Of a stretch of DNA of 64,000 bases, positions 1 to 8,992 are shown in pieces. The position numbers and the translations under genes are program-made. The notes beneath the pieces were generated by a model. It saw only the letters and a list, made by a program, of their open reading frames with translations. It had not been told where the DNA came from and searched no databases. This DNA comes from a bacterium C-53 (GTDB taxonomy: Bacteria > Bacillota > Clostridia > Lachnospirales > Lachnospiraceae), in the NCBI GenBank assembly GCA_003612525.1, contig RAZD01000002.1, forward strand, positions 1 to 64,000, in the 5' to 3' direction. Position 1 is the stretch's first letter; each line of letters starts with the position of its first letter.

Positions 1-57
1 GTAAACTCTACTTATGCAGAGGTAAATGCTACTGTAGTTGGAGAAGGTGGAATTTAA
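1..57 (+). CDS. 3' end of a truncated CDS, product unknown
   Basis: An open frame enters from the left edge in frame 1 and ends at TAA 55-57. Only 18 residues are visible (start VNSTYAEVNA, end GEGGI). They are polar and carry no recognisable motif, so no function is assigned. The next promoter begins about 40 bases downstream. Confidence 0.5.
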   Translation, partial: VNSTYAEVNATVVGEGGI

Positions 58-97
58 GATTTCATTTCAGGAATATGAAGAAAATAATAAAAAAGTA

Positions 98-126
98 TTG
101 ACAGCATATTAACTAAAGGGTATAAT
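98..126 (+). promoter_or_regulatory. Sigma-A promoter of the c-di-GMP riboswitch
   Basis: TTGACA at 98-103 and TATAAT at 121-126 are separated by 17 bases, a perfect vegetative promoter. Transcription should begin near 133, just upstream of the riboswitch aptamer. Confidence 0.85.
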
Positions 127-139
127 TATGCACAGATAG

Positions 140-250
140 ATGAATAACAATTACATAAGGCAAACTTATTGAAAAGTAAGGACGCAAAGCTATAGGGTCT
201 TACCTCGAAAGAGAAAGGCAGCCAGTTGCCGAATAGAATTTATATTCGAT
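140..250 (+). promoter_or_regulatory. c-di-GMP-I (GEMM-I) riboswitch aptamer
   Basis: The hallmarks of class I cyclic-di-GMP riboswitches appear in order: GGCAAAC at 159-165, a short hairpin with a GAAA-type loop, GGACGCAAAGC at 180-190, CTATAGGG, then GCAGCCAGTTGCC at 218-230. The spacing matches known clostridial examples closely. A terminator follows at 259-287, so ligand binding probably controls termination. Unusually, no coding region follows before the separate promoter and T-box of tyrS, so the regulated gene is missing or the output is a short RNA. Confidence 0.88.
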
Positions 251-258
251 AAAATCAT

Positions 259-287
259 AGCCAGCGTTTTTGCGCGGGCTGTTTTTG
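259..287 (+). terminator. Rho-independent terminator of the c-di-GMP riboswitch
   Basis: AGCCAGCG at 259-266 pairs with CGCGGGCT at 273-280 with one mismatch, followed by a GTTTTTG tract. It lies directly after the aptamer and is the likely expression platform. Confidence 0.75.
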
Positions 288-322
288 TATATAAATCAGC
301 TTACATGTTCTCTAACTTAAAA

Positions 323-360
323 CCACGAAAGGGGCATCGGGAAACCGGTGCTTTTTTCGT
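323..360 (+). terminator. Second rho-independent terminator
   Basis: GCATCGG (334-340), loop GAAA, CCGGTGC (345-351), then six T. Flanking ACGAAA/TTTCGT can lengthen the stem. It lies downstream of the riboswitch terminator and upstream of the tyrS promoter, insulating tyrS from riboswitch read-through. Confidence 0.85.
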
Positions 361-371
361 AGAAATCGTCC

Positions 372-400
372 TTGACAATTTATGAAGCGCGGGTTATAAT
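372..400 (+). promoter_or_regulatory. Promoter of the tyrS T-box leader
   Basis: TTGACA at 372-377 and TATAAT at 395-400 with a 17-base spacer. It lies a few bases upstream of T-box stem I. Confidence 0.85.
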
Positions 401-404
401 GTTT

Positions 405-692
405 TCATTCACATGTAAAAAGCGATGAAGAGAAGAAGTAGCCGTTCATGGAAGATACAGAAACGAGCCGGGAGATGAGAGGCCGATCGGAACTGAACAG
501 TGAATACATCTGTGAGCTTCGCACCGAAAGAAATGTTCAGTGTTTTGAGTAGGCTGCGGCGGTACGCCTCTGTTATCGGGCAAAGGTATGTAAGTACCTA
601 ATGAGATAAACAGCGTGAGTTGTTTATAAAGACAGGTGGTAACACGAGAGCAGCAGCTCCCGTCCTTTCAAAAGAAGGGCGGGGGCTTTCTT
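405..692 (+). promoter_or_regulatory. Tyrosine T-box leader with terminator
   Basis: Stem I opens with GCGATGAAGAG at 421-431 and closes near GAGCTTCGC around 514-522. On its 3' side, GTGAATACA around 500-508 places TAC (505-507), a tyrosine codon, as the specifier. The conserved T-box bulge GGTGGTAACACG is at 635-646. The terminator stem AGCTCCCGTCCTT pairs with AAGGGCGGGGGCT (about 655-687), followed by T residues. Uncharged tRNA-Tyr should stabilise the antiterminator and allow tyrS transcription. The specifier, leader and downstream gene all agree. Confidence 0.9.
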
Positions 693-771
693 TACTTATA
701 TCGCGGAATATGGTACTATAAACGATATAGATTCTGTCAGATTTTTGGCGGAAGATGAAAGGAAGGAAGAA

Positions 772-2010
772 ATGTCAGAGGAAAGAAATGTATACGATGT
801 GCTCCTGGAAAGAGGATTTATCGAGCAGTGTACACATGAAAACGAATTGAGAGAATTGCTGGGGAAAGAAAAGGTAAGCTTTTATATTGGCTTTGATGCG
901 ACAGCAGACAGCCTGACAGCAGGGCATTTTCTCACGATTATGGCGATGATGCATATGCAGAAGGCAGGGCACCGTCCGATTGCGCTTTTGGGCGGAGGTA
1001 CGACGATGATCGGTGACCCTTCCGGGAAGTCAGATATGCGTACCATGATGACGAAGGAAAAGATTCAACATAATGCAAAGTGCTTTTACGAACAGCTCTC
1101 AAGGTTTATTGATTTTGACAACGATCATGCTGTGATTGCCAATAATGCGGACTGGCTTTTAGATCTCAATTATGTGGAATTTTTGAGAGAGATTGGAGTA
1201 CACTTTTCCGTAAATAAGATGCTCACGGCGGACTGTTACAAACAGAGAATGGAGAAGGGACTGACCTTCTTTGAGTTTAACTACATGCTGATGCAGTCGT
1301 ATGATTTCTGGAAGCTGAACCAGCTTTATGATTGCAGGCTTGAAATGGGTGGAAATGACCAATGGAGCAATATTATTGGCGGTGTTGAACTGGTTCGCAG
1401 AAAAGAACAGAAAGAGGTGTACGGACTTACATTTAAGCTTCTCACAACAAGTGAAGGCATTAAGATGGGTAAGACGATGAAGGGAGCAGTCTGGCTGGAT
1501 CCTTTAAAGACAACACCTTATGAATTTTTCCAGTATTGGAGAAATATAGAAGATGTGAAGGTAGAAGAATGTCTTGGACTGCTTACATTCCTTCCGATGG
1601 ATGAGGTAAGGAGATTGGGAGCGCTTAAGGATGCCGAGATCAATCATGCAAAAGAAGTTCTGGCGTATGAAATTACGAAGATTGTGCATGGAGAGGAAGA
1701 GGCGAAGAAGGCGCTTGAGGCGGCGAAGGCAGTATTCGCAAATGGCAGAAAGAGTGAAGATATGCCTACGACAGAGTATTCAAAGGAAGAATTTGACGAA
1801 GGCAGGGACATCATTACTCTGCTTGTTGATACGAAACTCTGTGCGACGCGGTCAGAGGCAAGACGTATGATTGAGCAGGGTGGTATAAGCGTGAATGATA
1901 CAAAAGTAACGGATATCAAACAGGTGTTTACCCCGGATGATTTTGACAGTGACGGTGAGCTTATAATCAAAAAGGGAAAGAAAGGGTTTCATAAGGTAAA
2001 AACACATTAA
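772..2010 (+). CDS. tyrS: Tyrosyl-tRNA synthetase
   Basis: Class I synthetase charging tRNA-Tyr in the cytoplasm, 412 residues, a usual length. The HIGH-type signature appears as TAGHF near residues 49-53 within a Rossmann fold, and the KMSKS-type loop as KMGKT near 230. A C-terminal S4 RNA-binding domain begins around residue 345 ([16 protein letters not shown]). The frame is open from TTG 745, but ATG 772 is preferred because GGAAGG lies 5-10 bases upstream and MSEERNVYD resembles family starts. Expression is controlled by the upstream tyrosine T-box. Assignment is firm. Confidence 0.97.
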   Translation: MSEERNVYDVLLERGFIEQCTHENELRELLGKEKVSFYIGFDATADSLTAGHFLTIMAMMHMQKAGHRPIALLGGGTTMIGDPSGKSDMRTMMTKEKIQHNAKCFYEQLSRFIDFDNDHAVIANNADWLLDLNYVEFLREIGVHFSVNKMLTADCYKQRMEKGLTFFEFNYMLMQSYDFWKLNQLYDCRLEMGGNDQWSNIIGGVELVRRKEQKEVYGLTFKLLTTSEGIKMGKTMKGAVWLDPLKTTPYEFFQYWRNIEDVKVEECLGLLTFLPMDEVRRLGALKDAEINHAKEVLAYEITKIVHGEEEAKKALEAAKAVFANGRKSEDMPTTEYSKEEFDEGRDIITLLVDTKLCATRSEARRMIEQGGISVNDTKVTDIKQVFTPDDFDSDGELIIKKGKKGFHKVKTH

Positions 2011-2034
2011 TATGAGAAAGGAATGAGTAGTGGT

Positions 2035-2208
2035 ATGAGTAATTTTATTCTGTTTGCGAACGCATGGTTAAGTTATTTCCTGTTATTTCTGATTTTCATT
2101 GCGGCAATGATCGTTGCAGGAACAGTCGGGGTGAAGATACGCAGGAATAAGGATGCGAAAGCGGTATTGGAGGAAGCGGCGGCAGGATCATCAAATGAAA
2201 ACGTATGA
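2035..2208 (+). CDS. Small single-pass membrane protein, unknown function
   Basis: A 57-residue protein with one strongly hydrophobic segment (ANAWLSYFLLFLIFIAAMIV) near residues 7-30, followed by a basic stretch (KIRRNKD) and an acidic tail. This is the arrangement of a small protein anchored with its C-terminus in the cytoplasm. An alternative ATG at 2023 abuts AAAGGA with no spacing, so 2035 is preferred, though not certain. It follows tyrS by about 25 bases and overlaps the HAD gene by 14 bases, suggesting co-expression. I recognise no named family. Confidence 0.7.
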   Translation: MSNFILFANAWLSYFLLFLIFIAAMIVAGTVGVKIRRNKDAKAVLEEAAAGSSNENV

Positions 2209-2887
2209 GATACTGCTCCTTGATGTGGACGGTACTCTGCTGGATTTTGAAAAAACAGAAAGGTATGCCCTCGCGCATACCTTTCGGAAATTTTCGCTGA
2301 ATTCTGATGAACCGCTGGAAGAAAGATACAGAGAAATCAACCAGGGGCTGTGGAAAGCTTATGAACGGGGTGAGATTGAGAAGAATGTGATTTTTTCGTC
2401 GCGCTTCGTAAATCTTTTTCGCGAATGTGGGATACCGGCGGACGGAATTGCGTTTGAGAGAGAGTATCAGCGCTGTCTGGCGCATACATGGTTTTATATG
2501 GACAACTGTATGGATGTACTGGAGCGTCTGAGGAAGAAGTATCGTCTATATATTGTGACGAATGGAGTGGCATCTACACAACGCACGAAGCTTGCGCTCA
2601 CAGGAATCGACAGAATGATGGAAGGCATTTTTATCTCGGAGGAAATCGGTTCCTGGAAACCGCAGAAAGCTTTTTTTGACTATTGCGCGGCACATATAGG
2701 GGGATATGACAGGGAGTGTGTTCTGATTATCGGAGATTCACTGACTTCAGACATGCTTGGTGGTAATTATGCAGGGATTGATACATGTTATTTCAGGCAG
2801 AAAGGCGTTTCCCCTGAGCCTTGTGATATTCAGATTACATATGAAGTAAACTCGCTTTTAGAGCTCGCTGAGCTGTTAGAAGCATAG
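2195..2887 (+). CDS. HAD-family nucleotidase, YjjG-like
   Basis: A 230-residue haloacid-dehalogenase hydrolase. Motif I is DVDGTLL near residues 8-14 (nucleophile Asp), motif II is VTNGV near 112, and motif IV is GDSLTSDMLGG near 187. The cap insertion after motif I is helical, as in the YjjG/pyrimidine 5'-nucleotidase group, which dephosphorylates non-canonical nucleoside monophosphates; the exact substrate is inferred. The frame is open from 2153, but ATG 2195 is chosen because MKTYEILLLDVDGT is a normal family start. It overlaps the preceding small membrane gene. Confidence 0.85.
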   Translation: MKTYEILLLDVDGTLLDFEKTERYALAHTFRKFSLNSDEPLEERYREINQGLWKAYERGEIEKNVIFSSRFVNLFRECGIPADGIAFEREYQRCLAHTWFYMDNCMDVLERLRKKYRLYIVTNGVASTQRTKLALTGIDRMMEGIFISEEIGSWKPQKAFFDYCAAHIGGYDRECVLIIGDSLTSDMLGGNYAGIDTCYFRQKGVSPEPCDIQITYEVNSLLELAELLEA

Positions 2888-2905
2888 GAAAGGAATGAAT
2901 CAGCA

Positions 2906-4081
2906 ATGAAGATGCAATTTGCCGACCGAATGGCGGATTATGAGGAAGGTATTTTTCAGTTATTAAATGAGAAGAAAAACGAGATGGTTAAAAAGGGCCG
3001 CATTGTGTACAATTTATCCGTAGGAACGCCGGATTTCAAGCCCTCCGGCCACATTGTAAATGCGCTTGTGGAAGCGGCGAAAAAACCGGAGAATTTTAAA
3101 TATTCCCTCGGTGATATGCCAGAGCTTTTGGATGCCGTTGCATTGCGGTTTGATAAACGGTATGGGGTAAAAGGACTGAAACATGAGGAAATCACAAGTG
3201 TTTATGGTTCTCAGGAGGGAATCGCTCATATTGCAATGTCCATCTGTAATCCCGGTGATATTGTGCTTGTGCCGAATCCCGGCTACCCTATTTTTGCTAT
3301 CGGGCCATCGCTTGCCGGTGCAAGACTTGTTACATATCCGCTTACGGAGGATAATGGTTTTCTTCCAAGACTCAATGAAATTCCGGAAGATGTGCGCAGA
3401 AAGGCAAAGATGATGATTGTCTCATATCCGCTGAATCCGGTATGTGCCATTGCCCCGCGCAGTTTCTATGAAGAGCTTGTTGCCTGGGCGGAAGAAAATG
3501 AAATTATAATTATTCACGACAATGCATATTCAGATATTATTTATGATGGAAACGAGGGCATTTCATTCCTTTCGATTCCCGGGGCAAAGGATGTTGGCGC
3601 TGAGTTCTATTCTCTTTCAAAGTCATTTGATTTAACGGGGGCAAGGATCGCATTCCTTGTCGGAAATGAAGAACTGGTTCGGAATTTTAAAACTTTCCGT
3701 TCTCAGATTGATTACGGTATCTTTACTCCGATTCAATATGCGGCAATTGCGGCATTGACCGGGCCGGATGATGATGTGATACGTCAGTGCAGGGAGTATC
3801 AGAAACGGCGTGATGCGCTGTGCGGGGGAATGCGGAAAATCGGATGGAATGTGCCTGACAGCAAGGGAAGCATGTTTGCGTGGGGACCCATTCCGAATTA
3901 TTACGATTCATCAACGGAATTTGTGATTGATCTGATGGAAAAGACAGGCGTGATCTGTACGCCGGGAAGCAGTTTTGGAAGTCTGGGTGACAGATATGTC
4001 CGCTTTGCACTGACGATTCCTGTGCCGGAGATTGAAAAAGCAGTGGAGGCAGTAAGACAAAGCGGGATCTTTGGAAAATAG
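2906..4081 (+). CDS. PLP aminotransferase, class I/II (LL-DAP/aspartate aminotransferase-like)
   Basis: A 391-residue fold-type I aminotransferase. Near the N-terminus is NLSVGTPDF, a substrate-contact loop. The YGSQEGI segment (about residue 99) fits the PLP-phosphate region, IIHDNAYSDI contains the PLP-contacting Asp and Tyr, and SLSKSFDLTGARIAF near residue 237 carries the Schiff-base lysine. Overall resemblance is to LL-diaminopimelate aminotransferase-like and aspartate aminotransferase proteins; which one cannot be decided here. The start ATG 2906 has a GGAAAGGA upstream. Confidence 0.85.
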   Translation: MKMQFADRMADYEEGIFQLLNEKKNEMVKKGRIVYNLSVGTPDFKPSGHIVNALVEAAKKPENFKYSLGDMPELLDAVALRFDKRYGVKGLKHEEITSVYGSQEGIAHIAMSICNPGDIVLVPNPGYPIFAIGPSLAGARLVTYPLTEDNGFLPRLNEIPEDVRRKAKMMIVSYPLNPVCAIAPRSFYEELVAWAEENEIIIIHDNAYSDIIYDGNEGISFLSIPGAKDVGAEFYSLSKSFDLTGARIAFLVGNEELVRNFKTFRSQIDYGIFTPIQYAAIAALTGPDDDVIRQCREYQKRRDALCGGMRKIGWNVPDSKGSMFAWGPIPNYYDSSTEFVIDLMEKTGVICTPGSSFGSLGDRYVRFALTIPVPEIEKAVEAVRQSGIFGK

Positions 4082-4159
4082 CAGCGTTTCGGTGCCTGAT
4101 ATTGATTTATTTATAGAATTAAACAAATTACAGAGTGGCAATTTGGTTATAATACCTTA

Positions 4160-4243
4160 TTGACACTCAATTTTTGTTATGTCATACTAGTGTATACACC
4201 ACAAGATATAGTTGTTGGAATCAGAAAACAATCTATATTTCGT
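4160..4243 (+). promoter_or_regulatory. nrdDG promoter with two candidate NrdR boxes
   Basis: TTGACA at 4160-4165 and CATACT at 4183-4188 (17-base spacer) form a promoter about 150 bases upstream of nrdD. Just downstream lie two AT-rich near-palindromes: CCACAAGATATAGTTG (4199-4214) and ACAATCTATATTTCGT (4228-4243). They match the NrdR box ACACWATATATWGTGT at about 12 and 11 of 16 positions, 29 bases apart. NrdR normally binds tandem boxes about three helical turns apart, so 29 is slightly short. NrdR repression is inferred. Confidence 0.45.
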
Positions 4244-4337
4244 TGGGACGCCTGTGTTTTCTTATGCGGGCATGGTTTTTTGTGGTCGTATGGGCGATCC
4301 GCAGTTGGATTTTAAGTTATAGAAGGAGCTGGATTTT

Positions 4338-6494
4338 ATGGAGAACTACGCAGAAAGGCATAAGCCGCATCTTGATGTCAAAGTAATTAAGAAGGATGGC
4401 ACGAGAGAATCTTTCAATGTACAGAAAGTGATTGATGCGGTTGGAAAGAGCGCATACCGCGCTTTGACGGAATTTACAGATATGGAGAAAGACTATATCT
4501 GTGAAAATGTGATTCAGAGGGTGGATGAACTTGCGAAAGAGGAAATTCCGATTCCTGTGATGCACAATATTGTAGAGAGTGCGCTCGAACAGGTGAAACC
4601 GATCGTTGCAAAGAGCTACAGGGATTATCGTAATTATAAGCAGGATTTTGTCAGGATGATGGATGATGTTTATAAGAAGAGCCAGTCAATTATGTATATT
4701 GGCGATAAAGAAAATGCGAATACGGACAGTGCGCTCGTTTCCACGAAACGGAGCCTGATATTCAATCAGTTTAATAAAGAACTGTATCAGAAATTCTTTA
4801 TGACAACAGAGGAGATTCAGGCCTGCAGGGATGGGTATCTCTATGTACATGATATGTCGGCCAGAAGAGATACGATGAATTGCTGCCTTTTTGACGTGGC
4901 AAATGTTTTAACCGGCGGATTTGAGATGGGAAATATCTGGTATAATGAACCGAAAACGCTTGATGTTGCGTTTGATGTGATCGGCGATATTGTATTAAGC
5001 GCCGCAAGCCAGCAATATGGCGGTTTCACAGTTCCGAGTGTGGAAATGATTCTTGAGCCATACGCAGAAAAATCATATGAGAAATATATTGTGAAGTATT
5101 CCCGCCTCGGTGTGGATAAAGAGACGGCAGAGTCAGAGGCGTATGAAGATGTGCGCCGCGATTTTGAACAGGGATTTCAGGGTTGGGAGTATAAATTTAA
5201 TACGGTAGCGTCAAGCCGTGGCGATTATCCTTTTATTACGGTTACGGCGGGGACAGGCACCGGACGATTTGCAAGGCTGGCGACAATCACAATGTTGAAT
5301 GTCAGAAGAAAAGGACAGGGAAAGAAGGATTGTAAGAAGCCGGTTCTGTTTCCGAAAATTGTATTTCTTTATGACGAAAGTCTGCACGGCCCCGGCGGGG
5401 AGCTGGAGGATGTGTTTGAAGCGGGTGTCAGGTGCTCAAGTAAGACGATGTATCCTGACTGGCTGAGCCTCACAGGAAAAGGATATATCGCAGACATGTA
5501 TAAACAGTACGGAAAGATCATATCTCCGATGGGCTGCCGCGCATTTCTTTCACCGTGGTATGAAAGGGGCGGTATGTATCCGGCGGACGATCAGGATGTG
5601 CCGGTATTTGTGGGCCGGTTTAATATCGGCGTTGTTTCTCTTCATCTTCCGATGATTCTTGCGAAATCGAGACAGGAAAACAGGGATTTTTATGAAGTGC
5701 TTGATTATTATCTGAATCTGATCCGTCAGCTCCATATCAGAACACGGGCGTATCTTGGTGAGATGCGTGCTTCGACGAACCCGCTTGCTTACTGTGAAGG
5801 CGGTTTTTATGGCGGCCATTTAAAACTTACGGATAAGATTAAACCTATTTTAAAGTCAGCGACGGCTTCCTTCGGCATTACTGCGTTTAATGAACTCCAG
5901 GAGCTTTATAACGGAAAATCTCTTGTGCAGGATGGTCAGTTTGCATTGGAGGTACTTGAATATATTAACAGGAAAATTAATGAATTTAAGGATGAGGATA
6001 AAATCCTTTACGCAATATATGCGACACCGGCGGAGAATCTGTGTGGTTTGCAGGTAAAACAATTCCGCAAAAAATATGGTATTGTTGAGAATGTATCCGA
6101 CCGTGAATATGTGAGCAATGGGTTCCACTGTCATGTGACAGAGGATATTACGCCGATTCAGAAACAGGATCTTGAATATCGGTTTTGGGAACTTTCCAAT
6201 GGAGGAAAAATTCAGTATGTGAAATATCCGATTGATTACAACATTGAAGCGATTAAAACATTGCTTCGAAGGGCAATGGCAATGGGATTTTATGAAGGTG
6301 TCAATCTTTCTCTTGCGTATTGTGACGACTGCGGCCATCAGGAACTGGAAATGGATATCTGCCCAAAATGCGGAAGCAGGAATCTGACAAAAATTGATCG
6401 TATGAACGGCTACCTGTCATATTCCAGAGTACATGGGGATACGAGGCTCAATGATGCGAAGATGGCGGAAATTGCAGAAAGGAAATCAATGTAA
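4338..6494 (+). CDS. nrdD: Anaerobic ribonucleoside-triphosphate reductase
   Basis: The class III glycyl-radical enzyme reducing ribonucleotides to deoxyribonucleotides under anoxia, 718 residues. An ATP-cone regulatory domain lies at about residues 12-105 (KKDGTRESFNVQKV). The C-terminal zinc site is CDDCG then CPKCG (about 660-685). The glycyl-radical motif RMNGYL is close to the C-terminus, with Gly near 694. The start ATG 4338 has AGAAGGAG upstream. It is followed at once by its activase nrdG and then a dUTPase, making a deoxynucleotide-supply cluster. Confidence 0.97.
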   Translation: MENYAERHKPHLDVKVIKKDGTRESFNVQKVIDAVGKSAYRALTEFTDMEKDYICENVIQRVDELAKEEIPIPVMHNIVESALEQVKPIVAKSYRDYRNYKQDFVRMMDDVYKKSQSIMYIGDKENANTDSALVSTKRSLIFNQFNKELYQKFFMTTEEIQACRDGYLYVHDMSARRDTMNCCLFDVANVLTGGFEMGNIWYNEPKTLDVAFDVIGDIVLSAASQQYGGFTVPSVEMILEPYAEKSYEKYIVKYSRLGVDKETAESEAYEDVRRDFEQGFQGWEYKFNTVASSRGDYPFITVTAGTGTGRFARLATITMLNVRRKGQGKKDCKKPVLFPKIVFLYDESLHGPGGELEDVFEAGVRCSSKTMYPDWLSLTGKGYIADMYKQYGKIISPMGCRAFLSPWYERGGMYPADDQDVPVFVGRFNIGVVSLHLPMILAKSRQENRDFYEVLDYYLNLIRQLHIRTRAYLGEMRASTNPLAYCEGGFYGGHLKLTDKIKPILKSATASFGITAFNELQELYNGKSLVQDGQFALEVLEYINRKINEFKDEDKILYAIYATPAENLCGLQVKQFRKKYGIVENVSDREYVSNGFHCHVTEDITPIQKQDLEYRFWELSNGGKIQYVKYPIDYNIEAIKTLLRRAMAMGFYEGVNLSLAYCDDCGHQELEMDICPKCGSRNLTKIDRMNGYLSYSRVHGDTRLNDAKMAEIAERKSM

Positions 6495-6496
6495 CA

Positions 6497-7006
6497 GTGA
6501 GATATCATAATATAACGAAAGATGACATGAAAAACGGCGATGGACTGCGCGTTGTTCTTTGGGTGGCAGGGTGTTCGCATCGCTGTAAAGAATGCCATAA
6601 TCCGGTTACATGGGATCCAGACGGCGGAATTCCGTTTGATGAGAATGCGAAACAGGAAATTTATGAACAGCTTGATAAGGATTATATATCCGGTATCACG
6701 TTTAGCGGGGGCGATCCTTTACATGCATCAAATGCTTCGGAAGTGGAGGCGTTTATGACGCAGGTAAAGGAGAAATATCCGAATAAGACCATCTGGCTTT
6801 ATACGGGTTCTGTATGGGAGGATATCAAAGATTATCCGTTGATGCAGTATGTGGATGTGTGTGTGGACGGCGAATTTCATATCGAAGAGCGGGATGAGCG
6901 GCTTCGGTGGAAGGGAAGCAGAAACCAACGTGTAATTGATGTACAGGCTTCCCTGAAAAATCCACATAATGACCCGGTTATACATTGTCCGGACTATTAC
7001 GATTAA
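6497..7006 (+). CDS. nrdG: Anaerobic ribonucleotide reductase activating protein (radical SAM)
   Basis: A 169-residue radical SAM activase that places the glycyl radical on NrdD. The cluster-binding motif CSHRCKEC (C-x3-C-x2-C) is at about residues 26-33, preceded by [12 protein letters not shown], and the GGDP glycine-rich motif lies near 72. It starts with GTG at 6497, two bases after the nrdD stop, with GAAAGGA upstream. Translation is probably coupled to nrdD. Confidence 0.95.
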   Translation: MRYHNITKDDMKNGDGLRVVLWVAGCSHRCKECHNPVTWDPDGGIPFDENAKQEIYEQLDKDYISGITFSGGDPLHASNASEVEAFMTQVKEKYPNKTIWLYTGSVWEDIKDYPLMQYVDVCVDGEFHIEERDERLRWKGSRNQRVIDVQASLKNPHNDPVIHCPDYYD

Positions 7007-7032
7007 GAGAATGGCAGGAAAAGAGACAGATT

Positions 7033-7467
7033 ATGGAACAGATAAAAATCAAATATTTTGATAGTGAAATCGAGAAGCTTTGTTATATCGGAGGAAAGTC
7101 TGACTGGATTGATCTTCGTGCGGCGCAGGATATTGATATGAAGGCGGGAGAGTTCCGGTTGATACCTCTTGGAATCGGAATGAAGCTTCCGGAAGGATAT
7201 GAGGCGCATGTGGTGCCCAGAAGCAGTACTTTTAAAAATTTTGGCATTCTACAGACGAACAGCTGTGGGATTATCGATGAGACATATTGTGGTGATCATG
7301 ATCAGTGGCATTTTCCGGCATATGCGGTCCGGGATACGCAGATTCATAAGAATGACAGAATCTGTCAGTTCCGTATTATGGAACATCAGCCAGTGATTTC
7401 TTTTATTGAGACAGACTGCCTTGACGGAACGGACAGAGGTGGGTTTGGCAGCACCGGAACAAAATAA
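7033..7467 (+). CDS. dut: dUTP diphosphatase
   Basis: A trimeric-type dUTPase of 144 residues that hydrolyses dUTP to dUMP. The five family motifs are visible: DLRAAQDI (I), [10 protein letters not shown] (II), [13 protein letters not shown] with the catalytic Asp (III), DRICQFR (IV) and RGGFGSTG (V, P-loop-like C-terminus). The frame is open from 6985, overlapping nrdG, but ATG 7033 gives a normal-length enzyme with AGGAA a little upstream. Placement after nrdDG fits deoxynucleotide metabolism. Confidence 0.92.
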   Translation: MEQIKIKYFDSEIEKLCYIGGKSDWIDLRAAQDIDMKAGEFRLIPLGIGMKLPEGYEAHVVPRSSTFKNFGILQTNSCGIIDETYCGDHDQWHFPAYAVRDTQIHKNDRICQFRIMEHQPVISFIETDCLDGTDRGGFGSTGTK

Positions 7468-7536
7468 ATGTATAGAAAACTCTTTTTCAGAAAAACTAGA
7501 AACATAGGTTTCAGTTTGACAGAAAGGGAGTTTTTT

Positions 7537-8955
7537 ATGGAAAAAGTAAAAAATCAGCTTAATGACAATATACAATATCTCAATGAGATCTTAAAAGTGC
7601 AGATCAATTTTGATCTGGTATACAGAGTTTTAAATATCGGCGGTAAGGAAGCCTGCCTTTATTTTATAGACGGTTTTTTAAAGGATGAAACGATGATGAA
7701 GCTGCTCTTGTCTTTTGCCGGCATTAAGGATGCGGATATGCCGGCTGATGCACACGAGATGAGCAAGAAGAAGATTCCATATGGTGAGGTGGATTTAAAG
7801 GATAATTTTGATGACATTATCAAAGATATCCTTTCAGGTGTTCCTGCCCTTTTTATTGACGGCTATGATAAGTGCATTCTGATTGACTGTCGCACATATC
7901 CGGCAAGGAGTGTTTCTGAACCGGAGAAAGATAAGGCGCTGCGCGGTTCTAAGGACGGATTCGTGGAAACAATTGTATTTAATACGGCGCTTCTGCGACG
8001 GAGAATCCGAAGCAGCTCTCTTCGAATGGAAATGTACTGTGTAGGGCAGTCTTCCAAAACAGATGTCGCTGTCTGCTATGTGGAAGACAGAGTGGATCAG
8101 AAACTTCTGAAAAAGGTCGTGGACCGCATTGCAAATATTCGGATTGATGCTCTTACCGTAAATCAGGAAAGTCTCGCGGAGTGCCTGTTTCAGGGAAAGT
8201 GGTACAACCCTTTTCCAAAGTTTAAATATACGGAACGGCCCGATACTGCGACGGCGCAGCTTCTGGAAGGAAATATTGTTATTTTTGTAGATAATTCTCC
8301 ATCGGCGATGATTCTTCCAACTTCAGTTTTTGATATCATTGACGAAGCAGACGATTATTATTTCCCACCCGTTACCGGAACTTATTTGAGACTGTCACGC
8401 TTTGTCATTACTGTGCTTACGTATCTTCTTACGCCGACGTTTGTACTGCTGATGGCGAATGAAACGTGGATACCTGAGAGTTTTCAGTTCATTATGATGG
8501 AAGAAGAGAGCAATATACCTGTTGTGATACAATTCCTGATTCTTGAGCTTGCGATTGACGGGTTAAAGCTTGCCGCTGTCAATACGCCGAGTATGCTGAC
8601 AACCCCTTTAAGTGTAATGGCTGGTATTGTGCTTGGACAGTTTTCAGTGGACTCGGGATGGTTCAACGCCGAAGTAATGCTCTATATGTCTTTTGTTGCA
8701 ATTGCCAATTATACGCAGGCAAATTATGAGATGGGGTATGCTTTGAAATTTTTGAGAATTATCACATTGGTTTTGACAGGAATTTTGGGTATATACGGAT
8801 ACGTGGCCGGTATACTTCTTGCGCTTGTTTCAATTCTGTTTAATAAGACGATTTCCGGTGACAGTTATGGCTATCCGCTTTTCCCGTTCAATGCGAGGAA
8901 GCTTGCCAGAAGACTTTTTCGGACACGTGCCGAGGGTGCGAGAAATGTGCATTGA
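7537..8955 (+). CDS. spoVAF: GerA-family spore protein, SpoVAF-like
   Basis: A 472-residue membrane protein of the GerAA/SpoVAF family, which sits in the spore inner membrane and assists germination. The N-terminal half is soluble, with the characteristic NIGGKEACLYFIDGFLKD near residues 29-46 and NTALLRRRIR near 149. The C-terminal half has several membrane segments (from about residue 285), ending in a basic tail after YPLFPFN. ATG 7537 is chosen because AAAGGGAG lies 6 bases upstream. The usual spoVA partners are not adjacent, so SpoVAF is favoured over a receptor GerA subunit by sequence pattern only. Confidence 0.8.
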   Translation: MEKVKNQLNDNIQYLNEILKVQINFDLVYRVLNIGGKEACLYFIDGFLKDETMMKLLLSFAGIKDADMPADAHEMSKKKIPYGEVDLKDNFDDIIKDILSGVPALFIDGYDKCILIDCRTYPARSVSEPEKDKALRGSKDGFVETIVFNTALLRRRIRSSSLRMEMYCVGQSSKTDVAVCYVEDRVDQKLLKKVVDRIANIRIDALTVNQESLAECLFQGKWYNPFPKFKYTERPDTATAQLLEGNIVIFVDNSPSAMILPTSVFDIIDEADDYYFPPVTGTYLRLSRFVITVLTYLLTPTFVLLMANETWIPESFQFIMMEEESNIPVVIQFLILELAIDGLKLAAVNTPSMLTTPLSVMAGIVLGQFSVDSGWFNAEVMLYMSFVAIANYTQANYEMGYALKFLRIITLVLTGILGIYGYVAGILLALVSILFNKTISGDSYGYPLFPFNARKLARRLFRTRAEGARNVH

Positions 8956-8992
8956 AAAGCGTCTGTTTAAATGGTAAAATGAAATGATGAGT

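Noticed and set aside
548-560. TAC in GCGGTACGCC as the T-box specifier
   Set aside because: It lies after stem I closes. The TAC at 505-507 in GTGAATACA is on the 3' side of stem I, where the specifier belongs.
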